From PLGF01 sp052139695 (GTDB lineage Bacteria; Verrucomicrobiota; Verrucomicrobiia; Limisphaerales; Palsa-1400), in the NCBI GenBank assembly GCA_052139695.1, contig JBKQWF010000171.1:27014-91013 (forward strand): DNA of 64,000 nucleotides. The letters run 5' to 3'. Positions 1-8,191 of this stretch are shown here, piece after piece (position 1 is the first letter of the stretch; each line of letters starts with the position of its first letter). The notes under the pieces are model-generated. The model ran no database searches. It saw nothing but the letters and a program-made list of their open reading frames with translations, and was not told the DNA's origin. Both the position numbers and the translations under genes were made by a program.

Positions 1-1391
1 GGCGGCAGCACCGGTTCGGTCGGACTGGTAATTTCCAGCCGGTCCTGTGGCCGCATCTTGTCCACCCACGGTTGATAAGCCTCCCACGCGTAGTGGTTCC
101 ACTGGATATCGCGATAAATCTTCAGGTCCGCATCGGGCATGATGGCCGATTCGTAGCCGAGAATATAGCGCCAGTCGCCGCGAGGATTCTTGTAAAATGT
201 ATTGAAGAAAAAGGAAAAATCGGCCCCGTAAAAAACGCCGCCCTTGTCCGGCATCCAGCCTTGCATTTCCGGCTGGCTGCCATCGACCACGGGCTCGCGC
301 AAGGTTCCCGTATATCGGCTGTCGATGTCGCTGGTTGTGTCGAGAAAGAGCGCCAAACAAACCACGCCGCAAACCGCCAGACGCCGGGCAGGATTTCCCG
401 CCCAAAGCTCGTCAATCCCCGCGTCAAACTGCGCGGCCAGCCACGCCATCGCCGCCGCCAAACCCCAATCGGCCCAGAACCGTCCCGCTTTGAGCGCCAG
501 CACCCAACAAAGAGCCATCATCCAAAAAAGGGGCGAGCGGAAAAGGTCTTCGCCCTGTTTGGACTGTTGTTTGCGCCAGAGCCAGACAAAGCCCAGCACC
601 AGCAGGGCGCTGAATTCCCCGGAGCTGGGTTGCAACTCACCTACCAGCGATTGCGTCGGCGCTCCTCCCCGCGTCAAAGCTCCCGCCCAAACCAGGTTCT
701 GTCGCAGAAACTCCCAGGGATGCCCCGTGAGCAAGGCTCCCAAAATCGTCCCCCCGACCCAGCAAGCAGTCAAACATATCGTCGCCCGCCAGCGTTGCGC
801 GAGGAAAAATGATCCCAGCAACAAGCCGTACAGGTACCAGGTGCCATGCATCCAAGCGGCCAGGGCGAACGCCGCCATGCTCCCCAAAATCTTCCCCCAG
901 GACGGCTTTTGGTCACTGTCCCGGCGCCAAGCCAGCAAAAGCCAGAGAAGCGCCGCCTCACTGATCAAGAATGGACGGCCCTGCAACCAACGCGGCATTA
1001 ACCCCGGCAGTGGCACGCAGACGGCCAGCAACGCCGCCAGCCACGCCTCCGGATAACGCAGCCAAGGCAGTCCGGCGACCAGAATCAACAGCAACAGGCC
1101 GCCCGCGGAAAAAACTATCAATCCGTCCTCTCCCCAACCTGTTGAGCGATGCAGCCGCAGGAGCAACCATTCCCAGCCCGGGCTGAAATTCATCTGATAG
1201 GTGGGACCCAGCACGAGGATTTCCCCATACTCCTTGTCCGTTACCGCTTTGGCCACATAGCGTCGCGCGTCTCCCGGGGGGATATACCCGTAGCCGAGTG
1301 TCTTGGAGAAGATGCCAGCGCACGCCGCCCCGACCATCAGCCACGCCAACAGAGGAACCCAGCGTTGGAGGACGGTGGAACCGTTGTTCAT
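1..1391 (-). CDS. GT-C-like polytopic membrane protein, C-terminus cut by window edge
   Basis: The frame opens with the ATG at 1391 and stays open to base 1, so about 463 residues are visible and the end lies outside. It is a hydrophobic protein with an N-terminal membrane helix, then G-Y-I-P-P-G-D-A-R-R-Y, then about nine further helices and a soluble C-terminal part. It is a clear paralogue of the gene at 56792-58255: matching blocks include YPEAWLAALLA / WPEAWLGALLAA, GRFWADWGL / GRFWWDWGL and DWRYILGYESAIM / PWRYAMGFESALM. From that alignment only about 25 residues should be missing. The topology (short first loop with an acidic residue, many TM helices) resembles GT-C lipid-linked-sugar glycosyltransferases; this is inference and no substrate is known. 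A 5' fragment of a third copy lies at 2983-3171. Confidence 0.75.
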   Translation of the reverse strand, partial: MNNGSTVLQRWVPLLAWLMVGAACAGIFSKTLGYGYIPPGDARRYVAKAVTDKEYGEILVLGPTYQMNFSPGWEWLLLRLHRSTGWGEDGLIVFSAGGLLLLILVAGLPWLRYPEAWLAALLAVCVPLPGLMPRWLQGRPFLISEAALLWLLLAWRRDSDQKPSWGKILGSMAAFALAAWMHGTWYLYGLLLGSFFLAQRWRATICLTACWVGGTILGALLTGHPWEFLRQNLVWAGALTRGGAPTQSLVGELQPSSGEFSALLVLGFVWLWRKQQSKQGEDLFRSPLFWMMALCWVLALKAGRFWADWGLAAAMAWLAAQFDAGIDELWAGNPARRLAVCGVVCLALFLDTTSDIDSRYTGTLREPVVDGSQPEMQGWMPDKGGVFYGADFSFFFNTFYKNPRGDWRYILGYESAIMPDADLKIYRDIQWNHYAWEAYQPWVDKMRPQDRLEITSPTEPVLP

Positions 1392-1489
1392 CTTCCGCCG
1401 TTATGCCGTCCCCTGCCCCGTCTTGCAAGCTTTACGCTCCTGGCGGAGCTAGAGAGGAGAGCGATGCATCAAAGAATTGAGCGAAAGAA

Positions 1490-1532
1490 TATGTAAAGCT
1501 AACTTGACATAATGGAAAGGATGCTTTACATA
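1490..1532 (+). promoter_or_regulatory. Sigma70-type promoter inside a 10-bp perfect inverted repeat
   Basis: TATGTAAAGC at 1490-1499 and GCTTTACATA at 1523-1532 are exact reverse complements. Between and over them lies TTGACA (1504-1509), 17 bp, then TACATA (1527-1532), a near-consensus sigma70 promoter whose -10 box is the right arm. It drives the membrane protein/HTH pair. Placement suggests an operator, probably for the HTH protein at 2015-2212; that assignment is inferred. Confidence 0.6.
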
Positions 1533-1538
1533 CAAGCC

Positions 1539-2018
1539 ATGATGAATCAAAAGCTAAATGTTCCCGGCGAGATTTTTCTCGGCAACAAAGAGTATTCGTG
1601 GCGCATGGATTGGAATGTCAACGGCTGGCTGTTCGTGGCCACGCTCATTTCGTCTTTCGCCGATATTATTTTCCAAAACTCGGTCAAACAGTGGCCGCTA
1701 GGCTGGCGTGTGGGCCTGGTGTTTTCCCAATTCGCGGCGCTTTTATTGTGGATCCGCTGCCTTCAACAATGGATTCGCGGCATGGATGAGCTGCATCGGC
1801 GAATTACCGTCTCGGCGGTCTTCTTTGCCATCAGCGCGACGTTCTTTTGTGTCATGCTTTGGCACCGGCTCGACGCGGCGGGTCTCTTTCAAGCATGCTT
1901 CTCAACCAGGAAGCATCCGAACGCCAGTTGGGACATTGCCACTGTCGGCCACGCTTTCCTATTATTGACCGCTTTCTACTGTCTCGGCCATTCCGTTTTC
2001 AACCGGCGCTACAAATGA
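1539..2018 (+). CDS. Four-TM membrane protein paired with HTH regulator
   Basis: A 159-residue protein with four predicted membrane helices (about residues 28-45, 55-72, 88-110 and 134-150) and a W-I-R-G-M-D-E-L-H-R-R-I motif in the loop after helix 2. Small membrane proteins with an M-D-E-L-[HQ]-R-R motif often precede a roughly 65-residue XRE regulator, as here; the stop overlaps the next start (ATGA, 2015-2018), so the two are translationally coupled. An upstream in-frame ATG at 1512 lies inside the promoter at 1504-1532, so the ATGATG at 1539/1542 was preferred; this would be a nearly leaderless mRNA. Function unknown. Confidence 0.65.
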   Translation: MMNQKLNVPGEIFLGNKEYSWRMDWNVNGWLFVATLISSFADIIFQNSVKQWPLGWRVGLVFSQFAALLLWIRCLQQWIRGMDELHRRITVSAVFFAISATFFCVMLWHRLDAAGLFQACFSTRKHPNASWDIATVGHAFLLLTAFYCLGHSVFNRRYK

Positions 2019-2212
2019 GAAACAAACTGCGGGAATTGCGCGCCGCCCGGGAATGGTCGCAGAGTTGTCTGGCGGATAAACTGGGCGTATCGCGGCAAAC
2101 CATCAACGCCATCGAAACAGAAAAGTATGACCCGAGCTTGCCGCTCGCTTTCAAAATGGCCCGTCTCTTTAAAAAACCGATCGAAGAGATCTTTGAAGAC
2201 AACGGAGAATAA
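2015..2212 (+). CDS. Small XRE/Cro-type HTH transcriptional regulator
   Basis: A 65-residue protein that is essentially one HTH_3 domain: M-R-N-K-L-R-E-L-R-A-A-R-E-W-S-Q, recognition region LGVSRQTINAIE, then the typical ending Y-D-P-S-L-P-L-A-F-K-M-A-R-L-F and P-I-E-E-I-F. It belongs to the YozG-like group of minimal regulators. Its start codon overlaps the stop of the membrane protein upstream. It probably binds the inverted repeat at 1490-1532 and represses its own operon, which is inference. The family call is firm; the ligand or signal, if any, may come from the membrane partner. Confidence 0.85.
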   Translation: MRNKLRELRAAREWSQSCLADKLGVSRQTINAIETEKYDPSLPLAFKMARLFKKPIEEIFEDNGE

Positions 2213-2336
2213 AACGTCGCAAAGCCTGTCCCGGATGCTTTCCCGCTTAAAGTTCCGTTTTCGCGGAGAACTTCCGCATCTATTGCCGCTTTTACAGCAG
2301 GCTTTTGGCGCTTCGCGTCATGCTGTTGACGGATGG

Positions 2337-2756
2337 TTACAGGAGCCTTCCAGCGGCTCGTTCATGCTCCAGGAATACGCCGGGCTTGAGCACAAGCAGG
2401 CCGTAAAACGGTTTGTCCATCAGTCCGCCGAAGTCGCCATGGTCGAGCGTGAGGAGAATGTCAGCCCAAGCCAGGGCGCTGAAGAGAATCGGCCGATCCT
2501 TTCCGGCGGGAAATACTACGGGCAGCGCAAGCGTGAGTACGTCGTCCATTACCAGCAGACCAGGCCGCAACCGCGCCCAATTCGCGCTTGCGGACGCCGG
2601 GGAATCAGGGAGGTTCCGAATCACCTCTTCAATTGCACAAGGGGTCGTGATTAGGGTCCAACCATTTGCCGATGTACGCCGAAAGATTTCGCGCGAAGCA
2701 CCGGTCATGGACCCGCTGGCGGCCAAAAGGACGCTGGTATCGAGAAACAGCCTCAA
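2337..2756 (-). CDS. PIN-domain toxin (VapC-like ribonuclease)
   Basis: A 139-residue PIN-domain protein. It starts M-R-L-F-L-D-T-S-V-L-L, with the first conserved Asp at residue 6; the central acidic residues are in A-I-E-E-V-I-R-N-L and the later Asp cluster in A-W-A-D-I-L-L-T-L-D-H-G-D-F. This is the usual four-acid Mg2+ ribonuclease site of VapC toxins. Its ATG overlaps the end of the antitoxin gene by 4 bp (2753-2756), the classical TA arrangement. RNA target unknown. It converges on the HTH regulator gene; the 124 bases between them hold no gene I can see. Confidence 0.85.
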   Translation of the reverse strand: MRLFLDTSVLLAASGSMTGASREIFRRTSANGWTLITTPCAIEEVIRNLPDSPASASANWARLRPGLLVMDDVLTLALPVVFPAGKDRPILFSALAWADILLTLDHGDFGGLMDKPFYGLLVLKPGVFLEHERAAGRLL

Positions 2757-2953
2757 TTGCCTTGTTCAAAGCACCGCATGTCGGCCTCATCTTCCGCGAT
2801 CCAACCAGCCATCTGGTCGCGGGTAAATTTTCGAGGTCCGGGCATCGGAAATCCTTGCGCGCGCATCCGAGTGGCGAGAAACAGCATTAGCTCCTGTTTT
2901 TCTTCCGGGACCAGCGTCTCGGCGGCCGCCTCAATTTCAGCAAGTTTGCTCAC
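2753..2953 (-). CDS. Antitoxin of the VapBC-like pair
   Basis: A 66-residue acidic protein, first gene of the TA pair: M-S-K-L-A-E-I-E-A-A-A-E-T-L, then a helical P-E-E-K-Q-E-L-M-L-F-L segment and a C-terminal part F-T-R-D-Q-M-A-G-W-I-A-E-D-E-A-D-M. The helix-rich N-terminus resembles short antitoxins that precede PIN toxins in cyanobacteria and Verrucomicrobiota. The C-terminal acidic tail would occupy the toxin active site. No classical AbrB or RHH signature is obvious, so the call rests mainly on size, overlap with the toxin and composition. Confidence 0.7.
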   Translation of the reverse strand: MSKLAEIEAAAETLVPEEKQELMLFLATRMRAQGFPMPGPRKFTRDQMAGWIAEDEADMRCFEQGN

Positions 2954-2982
2954 ACCGCTAAACTACTATAAGCGAAGCAACG

Positions 2983-3171
2983 TCACAACAATCGAATTAA
3001 TTCTCCGGGTTTCCCGGGGCGATTACCACCGCTGCGCGTTCCCCTATTGCCTGCTGGGAGCACGTAGCCGTAGCTGAGAGTTTTGGAGAAGATGCCGACA
3101 CCCGCCGCTCCGACCATCAGCCATGCCAGCAAAGGAACCCAGCGTTGGAGGACGGCGGAACCGGTGTTCAT
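2983..3171 (-). pseudogene. 5' fragment of a third GT-C-like membrane protein gene
   Basis: The ATG at 3171 opens a short frame reading M-N-T-G-S-A-V-L-Q-R-W-V-P-L-L-A-W-L, nearly the N-terminus of the gene at 1391 (M-N-N-G-S-T-V-L-Q-R-W-V-P-L-L-A-W-L). About 101 bases at 3071-3171 align to 1291-1391 with roughly 87% identity, mostly silent changes. Homology fades over the next 60 bases with small deletions, then the toxin-antitoxin pair begins. It starts 3 bp after the LOG stop. Read as the remnant of a tandem paralogue whose remaining ~1.3 kb were lost, perhaps when the TA and HTH modules entered. Confidence 0.75.
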
Positions 3172-3174
3172 CAC

Positions 3175-4242
3175 TCAAAGTCCATTCACTCTGTCGATCA
3201 ACTGCCGCAGCCGACCATACTGACGGCGGTCAAAGCCAAAGGCGATGCGAGGCAATTCCACATGGTCGTTGTCTTCGCGCTCATCCGGCGTGGCCTCGAT
3301 GATCCGAAATTTCTCGCAGCAGACAATGTCCTGGAAATCGTCATTGAGGGCGCTGAGGGCGGATTCTGAAGGGGGATGTTTCAGGCGCATCACCAGCAGA
3401 TCCTTTACCATCCGGGTGGAATGGTAGTTGCGATAAAAGCGGGTAATGATGCGCACCGCGTGTTCGGCGTTGTCCGCCAATTGATACAGGCGCAAGTCGT
3501 CAGGCGAGATTAATTGGGCGCGCAGCAGGTGCTCGCGCACATTTTTATCCCAGGTCTTCCAATAAGTGCCGCCCGGACGATCGAGCAGAACCAGCGGCAC
3601 GAGCCGCGCCTTGCCCGTTTGCATGAGAGTAAGGGCCTCGTATCCTTCGTCCAGCGTCCCAAAACCGCCGGGAAACAAAACAATGGCGTCCGAATGGCGG
3701 ATAAAGGTCAGTTTGCGGGTGAAAAAGTATTTGAAGGTGACCAGTTTCTTGTCCTTTTCAATAATCGGGTTGGCCGATTGTTCCCACGGCAATTGAATGT
3801 TGGCGCCAAAACTCATCTCCAATCCTGCCCCCTCATGGCCGGCCTGCATGATGCCAGGACCCGCGCCGGTAATGACCATGTAGCCTTCGGCGGAAATCCT
3901 GCGCGCGAAATCCACCGCCTCCAAATACTCCTGCCGAGTGGGGAGGGTCCGCGCCGAGCCAAAAATGGTCACTTTGCGTTTATCATTGTAGGGCGCAAAG
4001 AGACGAAAGGCGTAACGCAATTCCCGCACGGCGGTGCGAATGATGCGGGCGTCGCCCCGATCTTTAACGTCCGTGAGCAACTTGAGGGCATTGATAATCA
4101 TGTCCTCAACCAAATCAGCGTTGTAGCCCCCACCCTTGTCCGCGATCAATTCCTGGATTCGCCGGCGAAAGAGCGGGTCAAGCGGGCTTCTTTCCGGCTT
4201 TTCCACGTTTGGAACTATGCCGTTGCGCCGGGCTGGCAACAA
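3175..4242 (-). CDS. LOG-family protein (cytokinin-riboside phosphoribohydrolase-like)
   Basis: A 355-residue Rossmann-fold protein with the LOG/lysine-decarboxylase-like signature: V-T-I-F-G-S-A-R, then I-T-G-A-G-P-G-I-M-Q-A, and the catalytic motif P-G-G-F-G-T-L-D-E-G. LOG enzymes hydrolyse nucleoside 5'-monophosphates to base and ribose 5-phosphate. This one is longer than minimal LOGs (~190 residues), with ~70 extra N-terminal and ~80 C-terminal residues, as in the larger bacterial subgroup. The start taken is a TTG at 4242 behind AAGG; a GTG at 4206 is the alternative. It is divergent from ileS, whose ATG lies 20 bp away, so the two promoters must overlap each other's 5' ends. Confidence 0.85.
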   Translation of the reverse strand: MLPARRNGIVPNVEKPERSPLDPLFRRRIQELIADKGGGYNADLVEDMIINALKLLTDVKDRGDARIIRTAVRELRYAFRLFAPYNDKRKVTIFGSARTLPTRQEYLEAVDFARRISAEGYMVITGAGPGIMQAGHEGAGLEMSFGANIQLPWEQSANPIIEKDKKLVTFKYFFTRKLTFIRHSDAIVLFPGGFGTLDEGYEALTLMQTGKARLVPLVLLDRPGGTYWKTWDKNVREHLLRAQLISPDDLRLYQLADNAEHAVRIITRFYRNYHSTRMVKDLLVMRLKHPPSESALSALNDDFQDIVCCEKFRIIEATPDEREDNDHVELPRIAFGFDRRQYGRLRQLIDRVNGL

Positions 4243-4262
4243 GCCTTAATCTGGCCCGCGTC

Positions 4263-7106
4263 ATGAAAAAGGACTACAAGAGCACCTTGAACCTGCCTCA
4301 AACCGGCTTTCCCATGAAAGCCGATTTGATCGCCCGTGAGCCGGAGCGCCTCCAGAAATGGGAGACGGCCCAGCTTTATCAGAGGCTGCGGAAAAACCGG
4401 CTGGGGGCAGAACGATTTATTCTTCACGATGGCCCTCCCTTCGCCAACGGCGATGTTCACATTGGCACGGCCCTTAACAAGATTCTTAAGGACATTATCA
4501 TCAAGTACCACAGCCTGCTCGGAGAGGACGCTCCCTATGTTCCTGGCTGGGATTGTCATGGTTTGCCCATTGAGTTCAAGGTCTCGCAGGAAATGCGCAA
4601 AGCGGGGCAGAATACCGCTGAACCCGGCTCCTTGCGCACGGCCTGCGAGGTTTATGCCCGCCGGTTTATCGACCAGCAACGCAAGCAGTTCAAAAGGCTC
4701 GGCATCCTCGGCGACTGGGAGAATCCCTACCTAACCCTGAACAAGGAATATGAAGCGGATGAACTGCGGCTTTTCGCTGACCTGGTCGAGAAGGGCTTCG
4801 TTTACCGTGGCAAAAAGCCCGTCTATTGGAGCATCCCTGCCCGCACCGCGTTGGCTGAGGCAGAGGTCGAATACCACGACCATGTCAGCCAAAGCGTCTA
4901 TGTGAAGTTCCCGGTCATCGGCCAGCCGGCGACTTTTGTCGTCATCTGGACGACGACGCCTTGGACGCTCCCCGCGAACTTGGCCATCGCCTTTCATTCG
5001 ACCCTTTCCTACTCGCTCATCAAGGTGGGTGAGGAAAAACTTTGGATACTCTCGGCCCTGGCCGCGGAAGTAGGGTTGAAATGCGGCTGGCAGAACCAGC
5101 AGACCATTCGCACCGCGCCCGGCAATGAACTGGCCTCCTTGGAGTACCAACACCCGTTTTGCCAGCGCAAGGGACGGCTTCTGGCCGGCGACGCCTTCAT
5201 CGAGAGCACCACCGGAACCGGCTTTGTCCACGTCGCGCCGGGACACGGACTTGAAGACTACCATCTGGGACGCCAGCATGGCCTGCCCATTTATTCGCCG
5301 GTGGACGACGACGGCTGTCTTTGCTGGACCGACGACTTGCCAAAGGAGCAGCAGATGCCGGCGGAGTTGATCGGGCAGTCCATTTTAGAGAAGCACGGCA
5401 AAAGCGATGCCAACGTCGCGGTGTTGCATGAACTGCGGACCCGCGGCGCCTTGTTGCACCAGGAGAATTATCATCATAGCTATCCATTTTGCTGGCGGAG
5501 CAAAACGCCGATCATCTTTCGCGCGATGGACCAGTGGTTCATCAATCTGGCGCAACGGTTTGGCGGCAAGCCATTCCGCCAGGCCGCCCTGGATGAGATT
5601 GGCAGGGTTGCCTGGGTGCCGGAATGGGGCGTCAACCGCATCAAAAGCGCCGTTGAAACGCGGCCGGACTGGTGCATTTCGCGGCAACGCGCCTGGGGCG
5701 TGCCCCTGCCGGCATTCTACGACCAGGAAGGCGCCGCCATCCTGGACGCCCAGGTGGTCCGACGCGTCGCAGACCTGGTTGAAGAGCACGGGTCCAATGT
5801 CTGGTTCGAGAAATCCGCTCCCGAACTCTGGGCCGCTGTTAAACCAAAGGATTGGAATGGACCGGACGCGGTGTCGAAATCCTCCGACACCCTGGATGTC
5901 TGGATTGATTCAGGATCGTCTTCGCGTTCGGTTTTGATGCGGCGTCCGGAGTTATGGCATGGTTCCGCAACGGGATGGCGGGCGGATGTTTACCTGGAAG
6001 GCAGCGACCAGCATCGGGGCTGGTTCCAAAGCTCGCTCCTGCTTTCCCTGGCCGGCAACGGCTCGGCCCCTTATCGCACTGTGCTCACCCACGGTTTCAT
6101 GGTCGATGCCGACCGCGAAAAAATCTCCAAGAGCAAGCAGGGACAAGGGGGCTACGAGAAACCACAAACCGCCGAGGCCTACGTATCGAAATTCGGCGCG
6201 GATGTGGTCCGTCTGTGGGTCGCTTCGCAGGATTATCGCAATGACATTGTCGTGAGCGATGAGCGCGTCAACAAGGTGGGCGAAACCTACCGTCATTTGC
6301 GCAACGCCTGGCGTTATCAGCTTTCCAATCTTTACGATTTCGACCCGGCAAAGGACCTTGTCGAAGACGGCGCCTTGGCGGGGGTGGATCGCTGGATTTT
6401 GGCGCAGTTTTCCAAACTCGAAAGCGAAGTCGCCGCCGCTTATGGCCGCTACGAATTCCATCTGGTTTATCAACAAGTCAGCCAATTTGCCGCCGTTGAG
6501 CTTTCGGCGATTTATCACGACGTGGTCAAGGACCGTCTTTATACGGATGCCGCCGATTCGCCGCGCCGTCGCTCCACCCAAACGGTCCTCTATCGGCTGG
6601 TTCGAGGGTTATGCGCCGCGCTCTCGCCCATCCTGGCTTTTACGGCCGATGAAGCATGGGAGTTCATTCCCGGCAATGGCGCCGGCTCCGTTCACTTGGC
6701 GGTGTGGGAACCGGTGCGCGTCACGCTCTCAGAGGACGAGCAGGCGCGCTGGCGCAAAATCTTTGAAGTCCGGGACCTGGCGCTGGCCTCCCTGGAACGG
6801 GAGCGTCAAGCCAAAAACATTGGCAAAGCGCTTGACGCCAAGGTGATTTTGCGCGGCTCGGCCAAAGCCCTGGACCCGTTGTCGGAGAAGGACGCGGAAA
6901 CCTTGCGCGAATTGCTCAACGTCTCGGGGTTGGTCCTCCAAGACGGCCCGGAGGGCGCGGCATTGACGGTTGAAGTTTCCAAGGCCGACGGTTTGAAATG
7001 TGAGCGGTGCTGGCATTGGGAAACAGACGTCGGCGCGGACCCCGAGCATCCAACGCTGTGCGGCCGCTGCGCGGCCGTGGTGCGAGCAAGCCTCCAGCGA
7101 GGTTGA
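4263..7106 (+). CDS. ileS: Isoleucyl-tRNA synthetase
   Basis: A 947-residue class I aminoacyl-tRNA synthetase that charges tRNA-Ile in the cytoplasm. Visible: HIGH-type motif H-I-G-T in G-D-V-H-I-G-T-A-L-N-K (about residue 66), editing-domain T-T-P-W-T-L-P-A-N, D-Q-W-F-I-N-L near the catalytic core, KMSKS-type motif K-I-S-K-S at about 620, anticodon-binding domain, and a C-terminal zinc finger with C-x2-C pairs near 912 and 932. The extended zinc-containing C-terminus marks the bacterial type. The ATG at 4263 gives the usual start M-K-K-D-Y-K-S-T-L-N-L-P; an upstream in-frame ATG at 4209 would run into the LOG gene and is less likely. Confidence 0.97.
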   Translation: MKKDYKSTLNLPQTGFPMKADLIAREPERLQKWETAQLYQRLRKNRLGAERFILHDGPPFANGDVHIGTALNKILKDIIIKYHSLLGEDAPYVPGWDCHGLPIEFKVSQEMRKAGQNTAEPGSLRTACEVYARRFIDQQRKQFKRLGILGDWENPYLTLNKEYEADELRLFADLVEKGFVYRGKKPVYWSIPARTALAEAEVEYHDHVSQSVYVKFPVIGQPATFVVIWTTTPWTLPANLAIAFHSTLSYSLIKVGEEKLWILSALAAEVGLKCGWQNQQTIRTAPGNELASLEYQHPFCQRKGRLLAGDAFIESTTGTGFVHVAPGHGLEDYHLGRQHGLPIYSPVDDDGCLCWTDDLPKEQQMPAELIGQSILEKHGKSDANVAVLHELRTRGALLHQENYHHSYPFCWRSKTPIIFRAMDQWFINLAQRFGGKPFRQAALDEIGRVAWVPEWGVNRIKSAVETRPDWCISRQRAWGVPLPAFYDQEGAAILDAQVVRRVADLVEEHGSNVWFEKSAPELWAAVKPKDWNGPDAVSKSSDTLDVWIDSGSSSRSVLMRRPELWHGSATGWRADVYLEGSDQHRGWFQSSLLLSLAGNGSAPYRTVLTHGFMVDADREKISKSKQGQGGYEKPQTAEAYVSKFGADVVRLWVASQDYRNDIVVSDERVNKVGETYRHLRNAWRYQLSNLYDFDPAKDLVEDGALAGVDRWILAQFSKLESEVAAAYGRYEFHLVYQQVSQFAAVELSAIYHDVVKDRLYTDAADSPRRRSTQTVLYRLVRGLCAALSPILAFTADEAWEFIPGNGAGSVHLAVWEPVRVTLSEDEQARWRKIFEVRDLALASLERERQAKNIGKALDAKVILRGSAKALDPLSEKDAETLRELLNVSGLVLQDGPEGAALTVEVSKADGLKCERCWHWETDVGADPEHPTLCGRCAAVVRASLQRG

Positions 7107-7133
7107 GTTCTCTGCCATCGCCTGGGACAAGAA

Positions 7134-8177
7134 ATGATCCGCGCTCAAGCCAGACAATTCATTGAGCAATGGGTCAGGCGCCGGCAGGGTTCAGCCGATG
7201 ATTTGCTCGGCGCGCTCGAAGCCCAACTGGGGTGGCCCTCCCGTTACCTGCTGGCGCCCATCCTGGACGAATTGCGCTCCGACCCGGACTTGCCGGAGCC
7301 GGAGCAAAAACATCTTCTTTACAATTTGAATCCGGGCGCGGTCGCCGCCGCCCTGGCCGGTGGGGCCGATCCCAATTCCGAGTATCAATCCTCGCTCGAT
7401 GATCTCTTTGCCCGCGGCCGCCGCTGGCGGCAGTCCAAGGAATTTGCGGCCGCGGTGGAATTTGTTTCGCGCTTCCGGGACTATTCCCCTTTCAACAACA
7501 TGCTGGTTTACCTGCAAAACCCGCTGACGACCCACTTCGCCACCGCCCGCCATTGGCAGAAGGCCTTTGGCCGCTCCATCAAGAACGAGGCCCGCGGCAT
7601 GATCATCCTGGCGCCCCGCACTCCTGTCTTGCTCGTGTATGACCTGGCCGACACGGATGGCCCGCCATTGCCGGAGAACTTCCGCCTTTTCGCCCAAACT
7701 TCCGGTCCGTTCAATCCCCTGATTCTTGAACGAACTGTCAAGAATTGCGAACGGGACCAAATCCGCGTCGAACGCCGGCCGATGAGCGAATTGCGCGGCG
7801 GCTTCACCACCACCCGCTCCCAGGATCCCGCCTGGAAAATGCGCGTTGTCCTGCGGGCGGAGTTTGATGCCACTGCCGCCTACGCCGTCCTCTGCCATGA
7901 ACTGGCCCACGTTTATCTGGGACATTTGGGCGGGGACAAGAAAGGCGCCTGGCCGTTCCGCGCCAACTTGACCCTCGCGGTCTCGGAAATTGAGGCCGAA
8001 GCCGCCGCCCATATCGTCTGCGCCCGCGCCGGACTCAAGACGCGAGCGGCGGAATATCTGGCCAGTTACGTCGATGACGACGCGAACCTGGATGCCATTA
8101 GTCTTGACTTAATCAGCAGAGTGGCGGCCCGGATCGAAGAAATGGGACGGCGCTTGCTGGCGCCGCGCGCCGCCTGA
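7134..8177 (+). CDS. ArdC-like / ImmA-IrrE-like zinc metalloprotease
   Basis: A 347-residue protein with two recognisable parts. Around residues 110-130 is the N-terminal fold of ArdC-type antirestriction proteins (D-Y-S-P-F-N-N-M-L-V-Y-L-Q-N-P). Near residue 255 is a gluzincin site C-H-E-L-A-H-V-Y-L-G-H-L, followed by E-I-E-A-E-A-A-A-H, which supplies the third metal ligand. ArdC proteins on plasmids counter restriction; chromosomal relatives with HExxH can act like ImmA, cleaving regulators. Here it sits alone, 27 bp after ileS on the same strand. No HTH repressor adjoins it. Function is therefore open; the metalloprotease fold is well supported. Confidence 0.75.
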   Translation: MIRAQARQFIEQWVRRRQGSADDLLGALEAQLGWPSRYLLAPILDELRSDPDLPEPEQKHLLYNLNPGAVAAALAGGADPNSEYQSSLDDLFARGRRWRQSKEFAAAVEFVSRFRDYSPFNNMLVYLQNPLTTHFATARHWQKAFGRSIKNEARGMIILAPRTPVLLVYDLADTDGPPLPENFRLFAQTSGPFNPLILERTVKNCERDQIRVERRPMSELRGGFTTTRSQDPAWKMRVVLRAEFDATAAYAVLCHELAHVYLGHLGGDKKGAWPFRANLTLAVSEIEAEAAAHIVCARAGLKTRAAEYLASYVDDDANLDAISLDLISRVAARIEEMGRRLLAPRAA

Positions 8178-8191
8178 TGAGCCGCCCGTCA

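Noticed and set aside
72..1186. Overlapping plus-strand frames at the left edge
   Set aside because: The minus strand holds one continuous frame with strong similarity to the paralogue at 56792-58255.
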